Shown piece after piece: positions 37,206-46,783 of a stretch of DNA of 64,000 bases (position 1 is its first letter; every line of letters starts with the position of its first letter). The translations under genes and the position numbers were made by a program. Under the pieces are notes generated by a model. That model did no database searches, had not been told where the DNA came from, and worked only from the letters and a program-made list of their open reading frames with translations. Source of the DNA: an uncultured Tenacibaculum sp. (GTDB taxonomy: Bacteria > Bacteroidota > Bacteroidia > Flavobacteriales > Flavobacteriaceae); the NCBI GenBank assembly GCA_947501615.1, contig CANMWK010000002.1, positions 248,001 to 312,000 on the forward strand, written 5' to 3'.

Positions 37206-38141
37206 ATGCTTTTTGATAACGAGTTCATTTCAGAAAATCAACAAGTTTTCCTTAAAGAAATTGAAGGAAGTGGGGTAGAATTGTGGATAAAAAGAGAAGA
37301 CAAAATTCATGAATTCGTTTCAGGTAATAAATTCAGAAAATTAAAATACAATATTTCAGCGGCAAAACACTATAAACATTCGAAGATATTAACTTTTGGA
37401 GGAGCGTATTCCAATCATATTGTAGCAACAGCTGTTGCTGGTAATTTGAACGGATTACAAACTATTGGTGTCGTTAGAGGTGAAGAACTAGCTGAAAATT
37501 TCGAAGAAGTTTTAAAAACTAATTGCACATTAAAAGTAGCTCAAGAACATGGAATGGAGTTCAAGTTTGTTTCAAGAGCTATGTATAGAAATAAAACAGA
37601 GGTAAGTTTTATAAATTCTTTAAGAGAAGTTTTTGGTGATTTTTATTTAATTCCCGAAGGTGGAACAAATCCCTTAGCCATAAAAGGTTGTGCAGAAATA
37701 TTGTCAAACGAAGATCAAAAATTCGACTATATTTGTACGGCTGTTGGAACAGGAGGTACAATTTCTGGAGTAATTAATTCGTTGTGTTTTCATCAGAAGG
37801 TAATTGGTTTTCCTGCTTTAAAAGGTGATTTTTTGTTTGATGAAATACGAAAGTATGCAACGAAAGAAAATTGGACATTAAATTCAGACTATAACTTTGG
37901 TGGTTATGGTAAGTTTAATGAAGATTTAATTCATTTTATAAATAAGTTTACTTCTGAAACGTCAATTTTACTAGACCCCATTTATACTGGAAAAATGCTT
38001 TTTGGAATTGTAGATTTAATTAACAAAGGAAAATTTAAACGAGGAAGTAAAATCTTAGCGATTCATACTGGAGGTATCCAAGGGATAGATGGTTTTAATA
38101 AGAAGTTACTAAAAAAGAATATAGATTTAATACAGGTGTAA
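37206..38141 (+). CDS. PLP-dependent deaminase/D-cysteine desulfhydrase-like protein
   Basis: The 311-residue product belongs to fold-type II PLP enzymes of the ACC deaminase/D-cysteine desulfhydrase family. SGNKFRKLKYN holds the PLP lysine (about residue 42), GGAYSNHIVATA contacts the cofactor, and AVGTGGTISGVI is the phosphate-binding Gly loop. Candidate reactions are D-cysteine breakdown to pyruvate, sulfide and ammonia, or ACC deamination; sequence does not decide. Its start is 3 bases behind the TPR gene. Confidence 0.85.
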   Translation: MLFDNEFISENQQVFLKEIEGSGVELWIKREDKIHEFVSGNKFRKLKYNISAAKHYKHSKILTFGGAYSNHIVATAVAGNLNGLQTIGVVRGEELAENFEEVLKTNCTLKVAQEHGMEFKFVSRAMYRNKTEVSFINSLREVFGDFYLIPEGGTNPLAIKGCAEILSNEDQKFDYICTAVGTGGTISGVINSLCFHQKVIGFPALKGDFLFDEIRKYATKENWTLNSDYNFGGYGKFNEDLIHFINKFTSETSILLDPIYTGKMLFGIVDLINKGKFKRGSKILAIHTGGIQGIDGFNKKLLKKNIDLIQV

Positions 38142-38975
38142 ATGAAGTTGAAATTTATTGTATTTAGTTTGCTGATGGTAGGATTGCTGTCAAGTTGTGG
38201 TTCTAAAAAACAAGTAGTACGCAAAACACCACAAAAACCAATTGTGGTTGAAGGTCATATAGATGATACAGCTGAGATACCAACAGTAACTCCTGTAAAA
38301 AAGAGAAAAACTAAAGAAAGTATAGTTAAAACTACTCAAGATTATGTAGAAAAATTTGCTCCCATAGCAGTTAGAGAAATGCATAAATATAAGATTCCAG
38401 CAAGTATAACTTTAGCACAAGGAATATTAGAGTCAGGTAGTGGAAGAAGTAATTTGGCTGTACGTTCAAATAATCATTTCGGAATAAAATGCCATCGTGG
38501 ATGGAAAGGAAAAAGTGTTACTCATGACGACGATAGAATTGCTGAATGTTTTAGAAAGTATCAACATCCAGAACGATCATATGAAGATCATTCTAAATTT
38601 TTAACTACTAGAAAAAGATATTCAAGACTATTTAGGTTAAGAACTACAGATTATAAAGGTTGGGCATATGGGCTAAAAAGAGCAGGTTATGCAACGGATA
38701 AAAAATATCCTCAAAAGCTAATAGCATTAATTAAGAAGTATGATTTAGCTAAATATGATAGAGAGAAGTATCAAAAAAAGGATGTGCCAGAAAAGTATAC
38801 AACACCGACAGAAGTAGATACTACAACAACTAGATTTTTTTACAAAGTAATAAAAGGAGATACGTTATATTCTATAGCAAGAAAATTTAAAATTTCTGTA
38901 AAAGAATTAAAACAATTGAATGGACTTAAAGATAATACGATAAGTATTGGTCAGGAATTAATTCTTAAACAATAA
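38142..38975 (+). CDS. Glucosaminidase (GH73) lipoprotein with LysM
   Basis: The 277-residue product has a lipoprotein signal (lipobox LLSSC near residue 20), a glucosaminidase domain (about residues 65-205) with the catalytic Glu in TLAQGILESGSGRSNLA, and a C-terminal LysM (about residues 228-275: YKVIKGDTLYSIARKF). The predicted activity is cleavage of peptidoglycan beta-N-acetylglucosaminyl bonds; LysM holds it on the wall. It starts at the base after the PLP enzyme stop. Confidence 0.9.
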   Translation: MKLKFIVFSLLMVGLLSSCGSKKQVVRKTPQKPIVVEGHIDDTAEIPTVTPVKKRKTKESIVKTTQDYVEKFAPIAVREMHKYKIPASITLAQGILESGSGRSNLAVRSNNHFGIKCHRGWKGKSVTHDDDRIAECFRKYQHPERSYEDHSKFLTTRKRYSRLFRLRTTDYKGWAYGLKRAGYATDKKYPQKLIALIKKYDLAKYDREKYQKKDVPEKYTTPTEVDTTTTRFFYKVIKGDTLYSIARKFKISVKELKQLNGLKDNTISIGQELILKQ

Positions 38976-39034
38976 ATTGAATATTCGTTTTTTTCTTAAC
39001 GCTTGTTTTTTAGGTTATTCCGAATTTATATGTG

Positions 39035-39112
39035 CTGAATTTATTTCAGTATTTCAGAATCTATAATTTTAGTAAACAGATGTTTATGATGAGAATCTGA
39101 AACAAGTTCAGA
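39035..39112. repeat. Inverted repeat related to the element at 1361-1494
   Basis: Arms CTGAATTTATTTCAG (39035-39049) and CTGAAACAAGTTCAG (39098-39112) pair with two mismatches, and a GATTGACG block follows. The same CTGAATTTGTTTCAG and TTCAGA-TGACG blocks occur at 1391-1470. The spacer 38976-39329 holds no gene; it also has an AGAGGCCG block near 39164 and the palindrome CACTTAAGTG at 39211-39220. It lies between convergent genes. Confidence 0.65.
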
Positions 39113-39329
39113 TTGACGTTAGTTATTATTTCACATAACAGATAATCATTAATAATAAAAAAGAGGCCGTCATTTAAAGCTGAATGTTAATCATTCTAAA
39201 CATTATCAATCACTTAAGTGTTAAAATGGCTCATAAATACTAGCAAAAAATATTTCTGAGATTTTAATGTGAAAATAATGTTTGTACACTTCATACAGAG
39301 CCTCTCTATACTACACTTTTCCCCCTCAT

Positions 39330-40025
39330 TTATTTGATTTCAAATTTGACATATATGCTTGATGAAATCGTTATATTTTGAAATTGAATATTCCCTTGTT
39401 TAAGGTTTACTTCTCTAGATAATAATTTGTTTTGTTTATAAGCAGTATTTGCAAAAGTAAAGTTGTTGATTTGTTCATTTCCAACATCTCTAACAAGTAA
39501 AGGTTTACCAGTTTGTTCTCCAATAGCATTTAGCAAATAATCTGCTTTTTCTTTAGCTGCTTTTATTGCTGAGATACGAACTTTTTTTCTAATGTTTATA
39601 ATATTATCGTGCGAAGCCTTAGTAATTCTAGCATTTTTGATATTTAACCGCTCAAATATTTCAAAAACATCTTTAAGAATACTAGCATCATTAATTTTTA
39701 GCTCATAATCAGCAGTAGCTAAAATCTCCTTATTCCACCAGCCCGTTTTTACAAGTTTTGAGTTTAAGTTAGAAATAGATAAACTCTTTTCCGATACACC
39801 GCAAGATTGTAATTCTTTCTTTAATGCTGTCTCTATTTCTTGTATGGTAATTTTTTTTCCTTTTTCAATTCTTTCTTCAACAGGTACATCCAAATAAATT
39901 TCATTTGGAATTACTTCTTCTTTGGCAGTACCAGTAATTTCAATAAAAGGTTTTGCGTCTGTTTTAGTTTGTGAAAAACTAAAAGTAGCAATTAAAATTA
40001 GAAGTACTGTTTGTAATTTTTTCAT
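39330..40025 (-). CDS. SIMPL-domain (DUF541) secreted protein
   Basis: The 231-residue product has a signal peptide (residues 1-18, ending FSFSQ) and the SIMPL domain: FIEITGTAKEEVIPNEIYLDV at the start, a central IKKARITKA-type strand, and an AIKAAKEKADYLLNAIGEQTGKPLLVRDV helix typical of the family. SIMPL proteins are small periplasmic or outer-membrane proteins of unclear role, some linked to signalling or oxidative stress. It is the only leftward gene between two rightward blocks. Confidence 0.85.
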   Translation of the reverse strand: MKKLQTVLLILIATFSFSQTKTDAKPFIEITGTAKEEVIPNEIYLDVPVEERIEKGKKITIQEIETALKKELQSCGVSEKSLSISNLNSKLVKTGWWNKEILATADYELKINDASILKDVFEIFERLNIKNARITKASHDNIINIRKKVRISAIKAAKEKADYLLNAIGEQTGKPLLVRDVGNEQINNFTFANTAYKQNKLLSREVNLKQGNIQFQNITISSSIYVKFEIK

Positions 40026-40236
40026 AATTCATTTTGTTGCGATATCAAAGTTAGAAGTAACATTTTTAGAAAAAAAGCAGCTATGAGTAAAGTGTAGTTT
40101 TAATCTAGTGAATGGGTTTTAAGATTGAGTAAAGCTTGCTTTTTTAAATGTTTTTACTGTAGTATACTGGAAGAGTCATTTTTTTTATTGACTTTTTGGT
40201 GATAAGTTTACATACTATTTATAAGAAAATTATACA

Positions 40237-42525
40237 GTGAAATTAAAATATTACATAACATTTTTTCTTTTACTATTCGGTTTTTTGAGCGTTAGATCTC
40301 AAGAATCGGTGTTGGATAAAGGTGGCGGTTTTGAATTGAAAGTGAGAATTTATGATACCGAGAATAAAGAATACATAGAAAATGCCCAAATAAGTATCAA
40401 TGCATTTACAACTTCAAGAAGTGATATTAATGGTTACTATAGAATAAAAGCAAGAATACATGATGAATTAGTTGTTCGACATCCTGATTTTGAAACGGTT
40501 AGAAAAGTAATTACATCTAATGAAGATATCCTAATTCAAATAGAAGATAATCCGAATTATTACGGAAAAGAATGGTCTAAAAGTGACAATTTCCGCCATT
40601 CTAGTTTTGGAAGAAAGGCAAGATCAAGAATAATGAAAAATAAAGCAATATCAAGAAATTACACCCAGATAATGGATTCTGCTTTATACTACAAAGAGAA
40701 AGATCTTGATAAAAGTATTCATTTTATAGAGGAAGCTTTAGAAGCTAATGAATCCAAAAAGAGAAATGCCAATACTTACAAGGTATTAGGAGATATTTAT
40801 TATCATTGGAAACAATATGATATCGCGATCAGTAATTATAAAATATCGTTACAGATTTATGAAAAAACTGAAACAAGATTACAACTAGCAAAAACACAGT
40901 TTTTAGCTAAAAAGTATAAAGACAGTGAAGAAACATATAAATTACTAGAGGATGAAAGATTAAGTAATTATGAAGAAGTTCAAGTTTTAGGTGGATTAGG
41001 AGATGCATTAGCAAAACAAAATAAAGATCAGGAAGCTAAAAAGTTTTATGAAAAAGGGTTGAAATTAGCCAAGAAAAAATCGATTAATGATGCAACACTC
41101 GATTTAAATACAAAACTAGCTAATATTTATGCCAAAGAAGGAAATCTAAGAATTGCAAATAACATAACAATAAATACATTAAGAGAAGCTTCTGAATTAC
41201 CAAAAAAGCCATCATTAAAAGTGCAACAAGAAGTTGCCGATTTTTACAATGAAACACAACAATACGATAGTGAAATAGAGTTAAGAAAAAAGCTTTTAAA
41301 AAGTGTAGATGATCCAAATGAACTAGATGAAATTAATACAATAGGTAGTAATGATAATGAAGGTTCTGATCGTGAGGTTAAAAAAGAAGTAGGTAAAGAT
41401 TCATTAACTTCTCAAAAGTTAAATTATAAGATTGGTAATGCCTATGTTCAGAAGGAAAATTATACTGAAGCGATTGAATATTTAGAAAAAAGTGTTGAGG
41501 AAGCAGGTGCCAAAGAAGATTTAGAGGTTCAAAAGCACGCGACTCGAAAATTGTCTGAGGTATATGCTACAGTTGGGCAACATGTAAAAGCAATTCAAAC
41601 CTACAGAAATTATGTAGATATTGTAGATTCATTATACATTAGAAAAGAACAAGAAATTTATCAGGCTAAAAGATTAACTCAAAAAATTTCAGATTATCAA
41701 AGTAGAATTACGGTATTAGAAAGAAACAATGAACTTTCTGATAATAAAGTGAGTTTAGCAATAAAAGAAGAGCAATTAACAAAGGCAAAAAGTAAAACAC
41801 AACTTATTGTTATTTATTCCTTAATAGGAAGTCTTTTGTTAATGACGTTACTAACTTTTTATAAACACAGAGCAAATCAAAAGCAGCAATTAGCAAATAA
41901 TTTATTAGCATTAAAATCGATGCGTTCACAAATGAATCCTCATTTTATTTTTAACGCATTAAATTCTGTAAATAGCTTTATTGCAGTTAATGACGAACGA
42001 AATGCAAATAGATATCTTTCTGAGTTTTCTGCTTTAATGCGATCTGTACTGGAGAATTCTGATGAGGATTTTATACCATTACAAAAGGAAATAGAGTTGT
42101 TAGAATTATATGTGAAATTAGAACATAATCGTTTTAAAGATAAATTTAATTATTCGATTGATGTAGATAAATCTATAAACCTAGAAGAATTTCAAATTCC
42201 TCCAATGTTACTTCAACCTTATATCGAAAATGCAATATGGCATGGGTTACGTTATCGAAAGGATAAAGGAGAGTTAGAAATAATGATACAAAAGAAAGAT
42301 AGAGCGTCAATAACTATTATTATCGAAGATAATGGGATTGGAAGAAAGAAATCTTTAGAAATGAAAACAAAAAATCAACTCAAACAAAAATCTAAAGGTA
42401 TGAGTACCATTAAGAATAGAATAGCTATTTTAAATGATATGTATCAAGATAAAGTAAGTGTTGTTATTTCAGATCTTTTTGAAGATGGTAGCGGAACAAA
42501 AGTTGAACTAACCTTAAAAAAATAA
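40237..42525 (+). CDS. LytS-type sensor histidine kinase with periplasmic TPRs
   Basis: The start is GTG (40237); it is needed to keep the signal peptide MKLKYYITFFLLLFGFLSVRS. The 762-residue product then has a CarboxypepD_reg-like domain (about residues 30-105), a long TPR region (about 140-470), one membrane helix (about 520-540) and a His_kinase domain (LKSMRSQMNPHFIFNALNSVN with the phospho-acceptor His) followed by an ATPase with PYIENAIWHGLRYR and EDNGIGRKKS. It signals to the LytTR regulator next door, 3 bases downstream. The ligand is unknown. Confidence 0.9.
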   Translation: MKLKYYITFFLLLFGFLSVRSQESVLDKGGGFELKVRIYDTENKEYIENAQISINAFTTSRSDINGYYRIKARIHDELVVRHPDFETVRKVITSNEDILIQIEDNPNYYGKEWSKSDNFRHSSFGRKARSRIMKNKAISRNYTQIMDSALYYKEKDLDKSIHFIEEALEANESKKRNANTYKVLGDIYYHWKQYDIAISNYKISLQIYEKTETRLQLAKTQFLAKKYKDSEETYKLLEDERLSNYEEVQVLGGLGDALAKQNKDQEAKKFYEKGLKLAKKKSINDATLDLNTKLANIYAKEGNLRIANNITINTLREASELPKKPSLKVQQEVADFYNETQQYDSEIELRKKLLKSVDDPNELDEINTIGSNDNEGSDREVKKEVGKDSLTSQKLNYKIGNAYVQKENYTEAIEYLEKSVEEAGAKEDLEVQKHATRKLSEVYATVGQHVKAIQTYRNYVDIVDSLYIRKEQEIYQAKRLTQKISDYQSRITVLERNNELSDNKVSLAIKEEQLTKAKSKTQLIVIYSLIGSLLLMTLLTFYKHRANQKQQLANNLLALKSMRSQMNPHFIFNALNSVNSFIAVNDERNANRYLSEFSALMRSVLENSDEDFIPLQKEIELLELYVKLEHNRFKDKFNYSIDVDKSINLEEFQIPPMLLQPYIENAIWHGLRYRKDKGELEIMIQKKDRASITIIIEDNGIGRKKSLEMKTKNQLKQKSKGMSTIKNRIAILNDMYQDKVSVVISDLFEDGSGTKVELTLKK

Positions 42526-42528
42526 AAA

Positions 42529-43257
42529 ATGAAACTGAAAACAATTATTGTTGAAGACGAACAAATAAGTAGAGAAATACTAAAAAATTATGTAGGTAAA
42601 TATTGCCCTAGTATTGAATTAATGGGAGAAGCTAGTAATATTGAAGAAGCTTACGAATTAATTCAAAAACATGAATTGGATTTAGTTTTTTTAGATGTAG
42701 AAATGCCTTTTGGAAATGGTTTTGATTTATTGGAAAAAGTAGAAGACAAAACATTTGAAACAATTTTTGTAACGGCATACGATCATTATGCAATAGAGGC
42801 ATTAAACAACCAGGCAACCTATTATTTATTGAAACCAATTTCTATAGATGAGTTGATAAAATCGGTAAATTTAGTGTTAGAAATAAAGGAAAAAGAAGAG
42901 CAATTACAGAACAAAATATTAACGCCTTTTAACACCGTGAAAGGTAAAATAACTATTCCACTTCAGGACGGTTTTGAGGTTATAAATGTAGAAGAAATTA
43001 TTTTTTGCAAAGCAGACGATAATTACACAGAAATTCATTTTGAGAATTCAAAGAAAGTCGTAAGCAAAACACTAAAACATTTCGAAGAAGTTTTAAAAGA
43101 GTATCATTTCGCTAGAATTCATAAATCATATTTAGTAAACATTAACCATATTAGGAAGTATAAAAAAGGAAAAGGAGGTAGTGTTGAATTAATTAACGGA
43201 AAAGAAGTGTTAGTCTCAGCATCAAAAAAAGGAAATTTATTAGCGTATTTTAAGTGA
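42529..43257 (+). CDS. LytTR-family response regulator
   Basis: The 242-residue product has a REC domain (residues 1-125: VEDEQ acidic pocket, phospho-Asp in LVFLDVEMPF, conserved Lys in LLKPIS) and a C-terminal LytTR DNA-binding domain (about residues 140-242: ICKADDNYTEIHFE and FARIHKSYLVNINHI). It pairs with the kinase immediately upstream. A purine-rich GTTTGAAA repeat starts about 13 bases behind its stop. Confidence 0.93.
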   Translation: MKLKTIIVEDEQISREILKNYVGKYCPSIELMGEASNIEEAYELIQKHELDLVFLDVEMPFGNGFDLLEKVEDKTFETIFVTAYDHYAIEALNNQATYYLLKPISIDELIKSVNLVLEIKEKEEQLQNKILTPFNTVKGKITIPLQDGFEVINVEEIIFCKADDNYTEIHFENSKKVVSKTLKHFEEVLKEYHFARIHKSYLVNINHIRKYKKGKGGSVELINGKEVLVSASKKGNLLAYFK

Positions 43258-43269
43258 TTTTGAGGGTGG

Positions 43270-43330
43270 AGTTTGAAAGTTTGAATGTTGAAAAGTTCGA
43301 AAGTTTGAAAGTTATAAAAGTTGAAAATTA
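43270..43330 (+). repeat. Degenerate tandem 8-base repeat (GTTTGAAA)
   Basis: The spacer behind the response regulator reads as units GTTTGAAA, GTTTGAAT, GTTGAAAA, GTTCGAAA, GTTTGAAA and GTTATAAAA. The unit is the degenerate counterpart of GTTGGAAA at 33657-33739 and has the same position directly behind a stop codon in the gene's direction. Confidence 0.8.
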
Positions 43331-43424
43331 GTGAATAAAAGTTTCTAGTTTTTGTTTGTGTAGCTGTTAGAAAAAATATTTATTGAAGCCCGTTGTACAT
43401 TTAGAAACATAAATAATCTTAAAT

Positions 43425-43543
43425 TGTCAGTTCGAGTGCTTTTGAGGTACGAAAAAGTGTATCGAGAACTATTTCTAAGTTAAAATTCTTATTCTCGATA
43501 CAATTTTTCTTCATTTTATTTCGAAAAATCACTCGAATTGACA
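43425..43543. repeat. 119-base imperfect inverted-repeat element
   Basis: The left arm begins TGTCAGTTCGAGTG and runs to TGTATCGAGA (43458-43467); the right arm begins TCTCGATACA (43493-43502) and ends CACTCGAATTGACA. Each arm is about 43-51 bases, with small gaps between them. It holds no gene and sits just upstream of the hexapeptide gene. It is unrelated to the 1361-1494 element in sequence. Confidence 0.8.
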
Positions 43544-43599
43544 GAATTTCACTCCAAATGCACAATAGGTAGTTTTATATAACTGATAACTGAATAGAT

Positions 43600-44115
43600 A
43601 TGCCAATAATAAAAGCCGTAAGAGGTAAAGAACCTCAAATACCAGAAGATTGTTTTGTAGCTGAAAATGCAACGATCGTGGGAGAAGTTAGTATGGGAAC
43701 AGAATGTAGTGTTTGGTTTAACGCTGTTATTCGTGGAGATGTACACTTTATAAAAATGGGTAATAAGGTAAATGTACAAGACGGAGCTGTAATTCATGCT
43801 ACGTATCAAAAATCACCAACAACAATCGGAAATAATGTTTCTATAGGACATAATGCCATTGTACACGGTTGTACAATACATGATAATGTTTTAGTAGGCA
43901 TGGGAAGTATTATTATGGACGATTGTATTATTGAAAGTAATACAATTATCGCAGCAGGAGCAGTGGTAACAAAAAACACTCATGTTAAAAGTGGTAGTAT
44001 TTATGCTGGAGTTCCAGCTAAAAAAGTGAAAGATATATCACCAGAATTAACTTCTGGAGAAGTGGATAGGATAGCTAATAATTATGTGAAATATGCAAGT
44101 TGGTTTAAAGAATAG
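43600..44115 (+). CDS. Gamma-carbonic-anhydrase-like hexapeptide protein
   Basis: The 171-residue product is a left-handed beta helix with hexapeptide repeats (IVGEVSMGTECSVWFNAVIRGDVHFIKMGNKVNVQDGAVIHA). It keeps the three His-type zinc ligand positions of gamma-carbonic anhydrases (HATYQKSP..., SIGHNAIVHG). The ending AGVPAKKVKDISPELTSGEVDRI is that of the YrdA/PaaY group. Activity as carbonic anhydrase or acyltransferase is not certain. It is preceded by the inverted-repeat element. Confidence 0.85.
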   Translation: MPIIKAVRGKEPQIPEDCFVAENATIVGEVSMGTECSVWFNAVIRGDVHFIKMGNKVNVQDGAVIHATYQKSPTTIGNNVSIGHNAIVHGCTIHDNVLVGMGSIIMDDCIIESNTIIAAGAVVTKNTHVKSGSIYAGVPAKKVKDISPELTSGEVDRIANNYVKYASWFKE

Positions 44116-44200
44116 AATCAGTAAACAGAAAATAACAAACTCCGCATTATACTTTTTCTTATCTTACAAGAGGTAATAAATAAACACTTAAATCATAGTA

Positions 44201-45085
44201 ATGGGGATTTTTAAAAAGCTATTTGGAAAGAAAAGCAAAAAAGAAAAATTAATCTTAGAAAGAGAAGATCAACCAGATGTTCATTACATAGCAGATGAAA
44301 ATGATAGAATGAATTGGGCTATGGAAAAAGCAAGATTAACACTTCATTATTTTAAATCTTCTATAGCAACACCAAGAGAAGATCAATTCTATTTTTCTGT
44401 AAAAGCTAAAATCGAAGAGAATGGTATTATTGAGCATATTTGGTTAGGTGAACCTAGTTACGATAATGATGGAAATTTTTATGGTATTGTAGGAAATGAA
44501 CCTGCCGATATTTCTAATATTGCTTTAGGTCAAAAAATAGGAGTTACAGAAAATGAAGTTTCAGATTGGATGATTATAGAAAACGCTCGGTTAATTGGAG
44601 GGTATACAATCAGAGCAATTAGGGATGGACTTACGGAAGAAGAAATTCCCGAGTTTGATCAAAGTTTGGGAATGATAATAGATGAGGGTGAAGATCACTT
44701 TCTAGTAGACTTTAACACTCCTGAAGGAGCAATTTTATCGATAGAAGAAGCATATAATGAAAATGATTTATCTAAAGCTATAGCTTGTAAAAACTTTAGA
44801 AAAGAGGCGGAGTTTATGTTAAGTGATATGACGAGTTTTCAGATGGATGATGAAATTTTAGATAAAACAGCAGAGGTCATAGAATTATCTTTTGTGCAGC
44901 ATATGCAGGAAAATGGAATGCCAGATTTTAATAATGTTAAAAGAGCATTTAGGCGAGAGTTTAAATCAGAAGATCATTGTTTGGTGACAGAATATTGCAC
45001 TTTTTCAGATGGTAGAAGAACTTTAGATAAAGTAAATACATACCGAGAAAATGGTGAATGGAAAGTATTAAATGGAGAAAGCTAA
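44201..45085 (+). CDS. DUF2314 protein with C-terminal NTF2-like region
   Basis: The 294-residue product starts with a basic amphipathic stretch (MGIFKKLFGKKSKKEK). It then has a DUF2314 domain (about residues 30-130: DENDRMNWAMEKARLTL and EHIWLGEPSYDNDGNFYGIVGNEP), and a second half (about 150-294) with FVQHMQENGMPDFNNV and a KEW/YRENGEWKVL ending of the kind seen in DUF4878/NTF2-like domains. Its role is unknown. A strong terminator follows. Confidence 0.75.
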   Translation: MGIFKKLFGKKSKKEKLILEREDQPDVHYIADENDRMNWAMEKARLTLHYFKSSIATPREDQFYFSVKAKIEENGIIEHIWLGEPSYDNDGNFYGIVGNEPADISNIALGQKIGVTENEVSDWMIIENARLIGGYTIRAIRDGLTEEEIPEFDQSLGMIIDEGEDHFLVDFNTPEGAILSIEEAYNENDLSKAIACKNFRKEAEFMLSDMTSFQMDDEILDKTAEVIELSFVQHMQENGMPDFNNVKRAFRREFKSEDHCLVTEYCTFSDGRRTLDKVNTYRENGEWKVLNGES

Positions 45086-45093
45086 AAAAACAA

Positions 45094-45122
45094 ACCCCAA
45101 TTCGTTTTGAATTGGGGTTTTA
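45094..45122. terminator. Bidirectional hairpin terminator
   Basis: AAACCCCAATTC pairs with GAATTGGGGTTT around a short loop. It separates the DUF2314 gene from the convergent Spy-like gene. Confidence 0.88.
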
Positions 45123-45144
45123 CTAAAAACCAATTATCAAACTA

Positions 45145-45594
45145 CTATGCTCTTTCAGGAGCATGAATTTGCTCTTTATGCTTTCTTCTTTTCTTCATTT
45201 TTCGCTTCATTTTATGAGCTTTTCTGCCTGACATTTTTTCAAACCTCTCATACTGTTTTGCGTTTAAGATATCTTTCATATCTGCTTTAAAAGCAATTCT
45301 TCTATCTAAATGAGCAATTTTTCTTTCATATTTTTCTTCACGACTTAATTTTTTGCGATTTTTTTTATTCGCTTTTCTTTGTGCTTTAAAAGTTTTACGA
45401 TCTGCAATTTTCTCTGCTAATAAAGGGCGGATTCTATTTTGTTGTCTTTTAGTAAGATCTAACTTTAACGTCATTTTTTTCAGGGCTAGTTCTGTTTTTT
45501 GCTCAACTGAAAAATTTGATCCTCTCTTTCTTTTTTGTGCTGAAACGGTTATAACTAAACCTAAAATCAACACTAATGAAATTATTTTCTTCAT
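45145..45594 (-). CDS. Small, highly basic secreted protein, Spy/CpxP-like
   Basis: The 149-residue product has a signal peptide (residues 1-19, ending TVSAQ) and a helix-rich, strongly basic mature chain including ALKKMTLKLDLTKRQQNRIRPLLAEK, ILNAKQYERFEKM and a Lys/Arg-rich end. The LTxxQ-type patterns (LDLTKRQQ, ILNAKQYE) match the Spy/CpxP family of periplasmic chaperone-like sensors, although the charge is higher than usual. It is a single gene. Confidence 0.65.
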   Translation of the reverse strand: MKKIISLVLILGLVITVSAQKRKRGSNFSVEQKTELALKKMTLKLDLTKRQQNRIRPLLAEKIADRKTFKAQRKANKKNRKKLSREEKYERKIAHLDRRIAFKADMKDILNAKQYERFEKMSGRKAHKMKRKMKKRRKHKEQIHAPERA

Positions 45595-45715
45595 CTTTTT
45601 ATGTTTTTAATATTTACATCTTTAAGACTTACTATTTTTTAAAAGGTTTAATTATAGAAGAAAAGTTTTTTAGAATCTGTATTTTAGCAATGTAAATGTT
45701 AGTATATTATAAATA

Positions 45716-46693
45716 ATGAAACGTTTTTTTTCAATATTGCTAAAAATAGTAGGTTTTTTAGCAATTATATTTATCCTCTTTTTTTATTGGAGTTCAAGCT
45801 CTTCATTAAATACATCAAAATATTATGAATTAAAAGAGTATCAGTACACAAACACTCCAAGTAACGATTCTATATTTAGTATAATAACCTATAACATAGG
45901 TTATCTAAGTGGTATGACCAATAACCGTGCGGTTGTACAACATAAAGATTTATTTAATAAAAATTTAGATAAAGCTTTATCAGAGTTCAAAAAGTTAAAT
46001 CCAGATGTTATAGCATTACAGGAAGTAGATTTTAATTCTAGTCGTTCATTCAATGTAGATCAAGAAGAAGAAATTGCCAAATTAGGATATAATTATGTTG
46101 CTAGAGCCGTAAACTGGGATAAAAAATATGTGCCTTATCCTTATGGTTTACCAAGTGTGAATTTTGGAAAAGTTATTTCTGGTCAATCTATTTTGAGTAA
46201 ACATAAATTAAAAAAATATTCAAAAGTTATTTTAGAAAGAGACGCAAATAATCCATTTTATCGAGACGCTTTTTATTTAGATAGATTAGTTCAGATTGTA
46301 ACTACAGAAATCAACGGAAAAGAAGTCATAATTTTAAATGTACATTTAGAAGCCTTTGATAAAGATACTCGTGTAAAACATGTAAATAAAGTAGTAGAAT
46401 TATTCAATACATATGCTAAAGATTTTCCAACTATTTTAGTGGGGGATTTTAATAGTGACCCAGCTTTTAAAGACGCAGCAATCCTAGAGATTTTTAATAT
46501 TCCAAATGTTGGAAATGCTGCTTTTTCAAAAGAAAAATATGATTTTACTTATGACAGTGATAAACCTCATAAAAGATTGGATTATATTTTTTATACTTCT
46601 GAAAATATAGTTTCTGTTGAGGCTAGAGTTTTAAAGGAATTCGGACAAGTTTCAGATCATCTTCCGTTACTTATGAAATTTAAACTGAAATAA
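45716..46693 (+). CDS. Endonuclease/exonuclease/phosphatase-family protein, membrane-anchored
   Basis: The 325-residue product has one N-terminal membrane helix (residues 6-27) and an EEP domain: ITYNIGY, DVIALQEVD (metal-binding Glu), VILNVHLEAF, VGDFNSD and the C-terminal SDHLP with the catalytic His. The substrate could be a phosphodiester, inositol phosphate or nucleic acid. The active part should face the periplasm. A TATTTTAG box at 45676-45683 is a possible promoter. Confidence 0.85.
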   Translation: MKRFFSILLKIVGFLAIIFILFFYWSSSSSLNTSKYYELKEYQYTNTPSNDSIFSIITYNIGYLSGMTNNRAVVQHKDLFNKNLDKALSEFKKLNPDVIALQEVDFNSSRSFNVDQEEEIAKLGYNYVARAVNWDKKYVPYPYGLPSVNFGKVISGQSILSKHKLKKYSKVILERDANNPFYRDAFYLDRLVQIVTTEINGKEVIILNVHLEAFDKDTRVKHVNKVVELFNTYAKDFPTILVGDFNSDPAFKDAAILEIFNIPNVGNAAFSKEKYDFTYDSDKPHKRLDYIFYTSENIVSVEARVLKEFGQVSDHLPLLMKFKLK

Positions 46694-46719
46694 TTTTTTA
46701 GTAAAAAAGTATCGAAAAA

Positions 46720-46752
46720 TTTGGATATTAAGTTTTTATGATTGAATATTTG
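46720..46752 (+). promoter_or_regulatory. Promoter of the met operon
   Basis: TTTG (46720-46723) is followed after 21 bases by AATATTTG (46745-46752), close to the Bacteroidota pair TTTG-N19-TAnnTTTG (one base off the -7 consensus). The predicted start near 46757 lies 27 bases ahead of the riboswitch P1 stem. Confidence 0.5.
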
Positions 46753-46783
46753 CAGACGTAAAGTTCAAACACTTATCGATAAT

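Noticed and set aside
39211..39220. Palindrome CACTTAAGTG as operator
   Set aside because: Short, with no promoter next to it; could be chance.
46694..46712. Terminator behind the EEP gene (TTTTTTAGTAAAAAA)
   Set aside because: Only A:T pairs in the stem; too weak to call.
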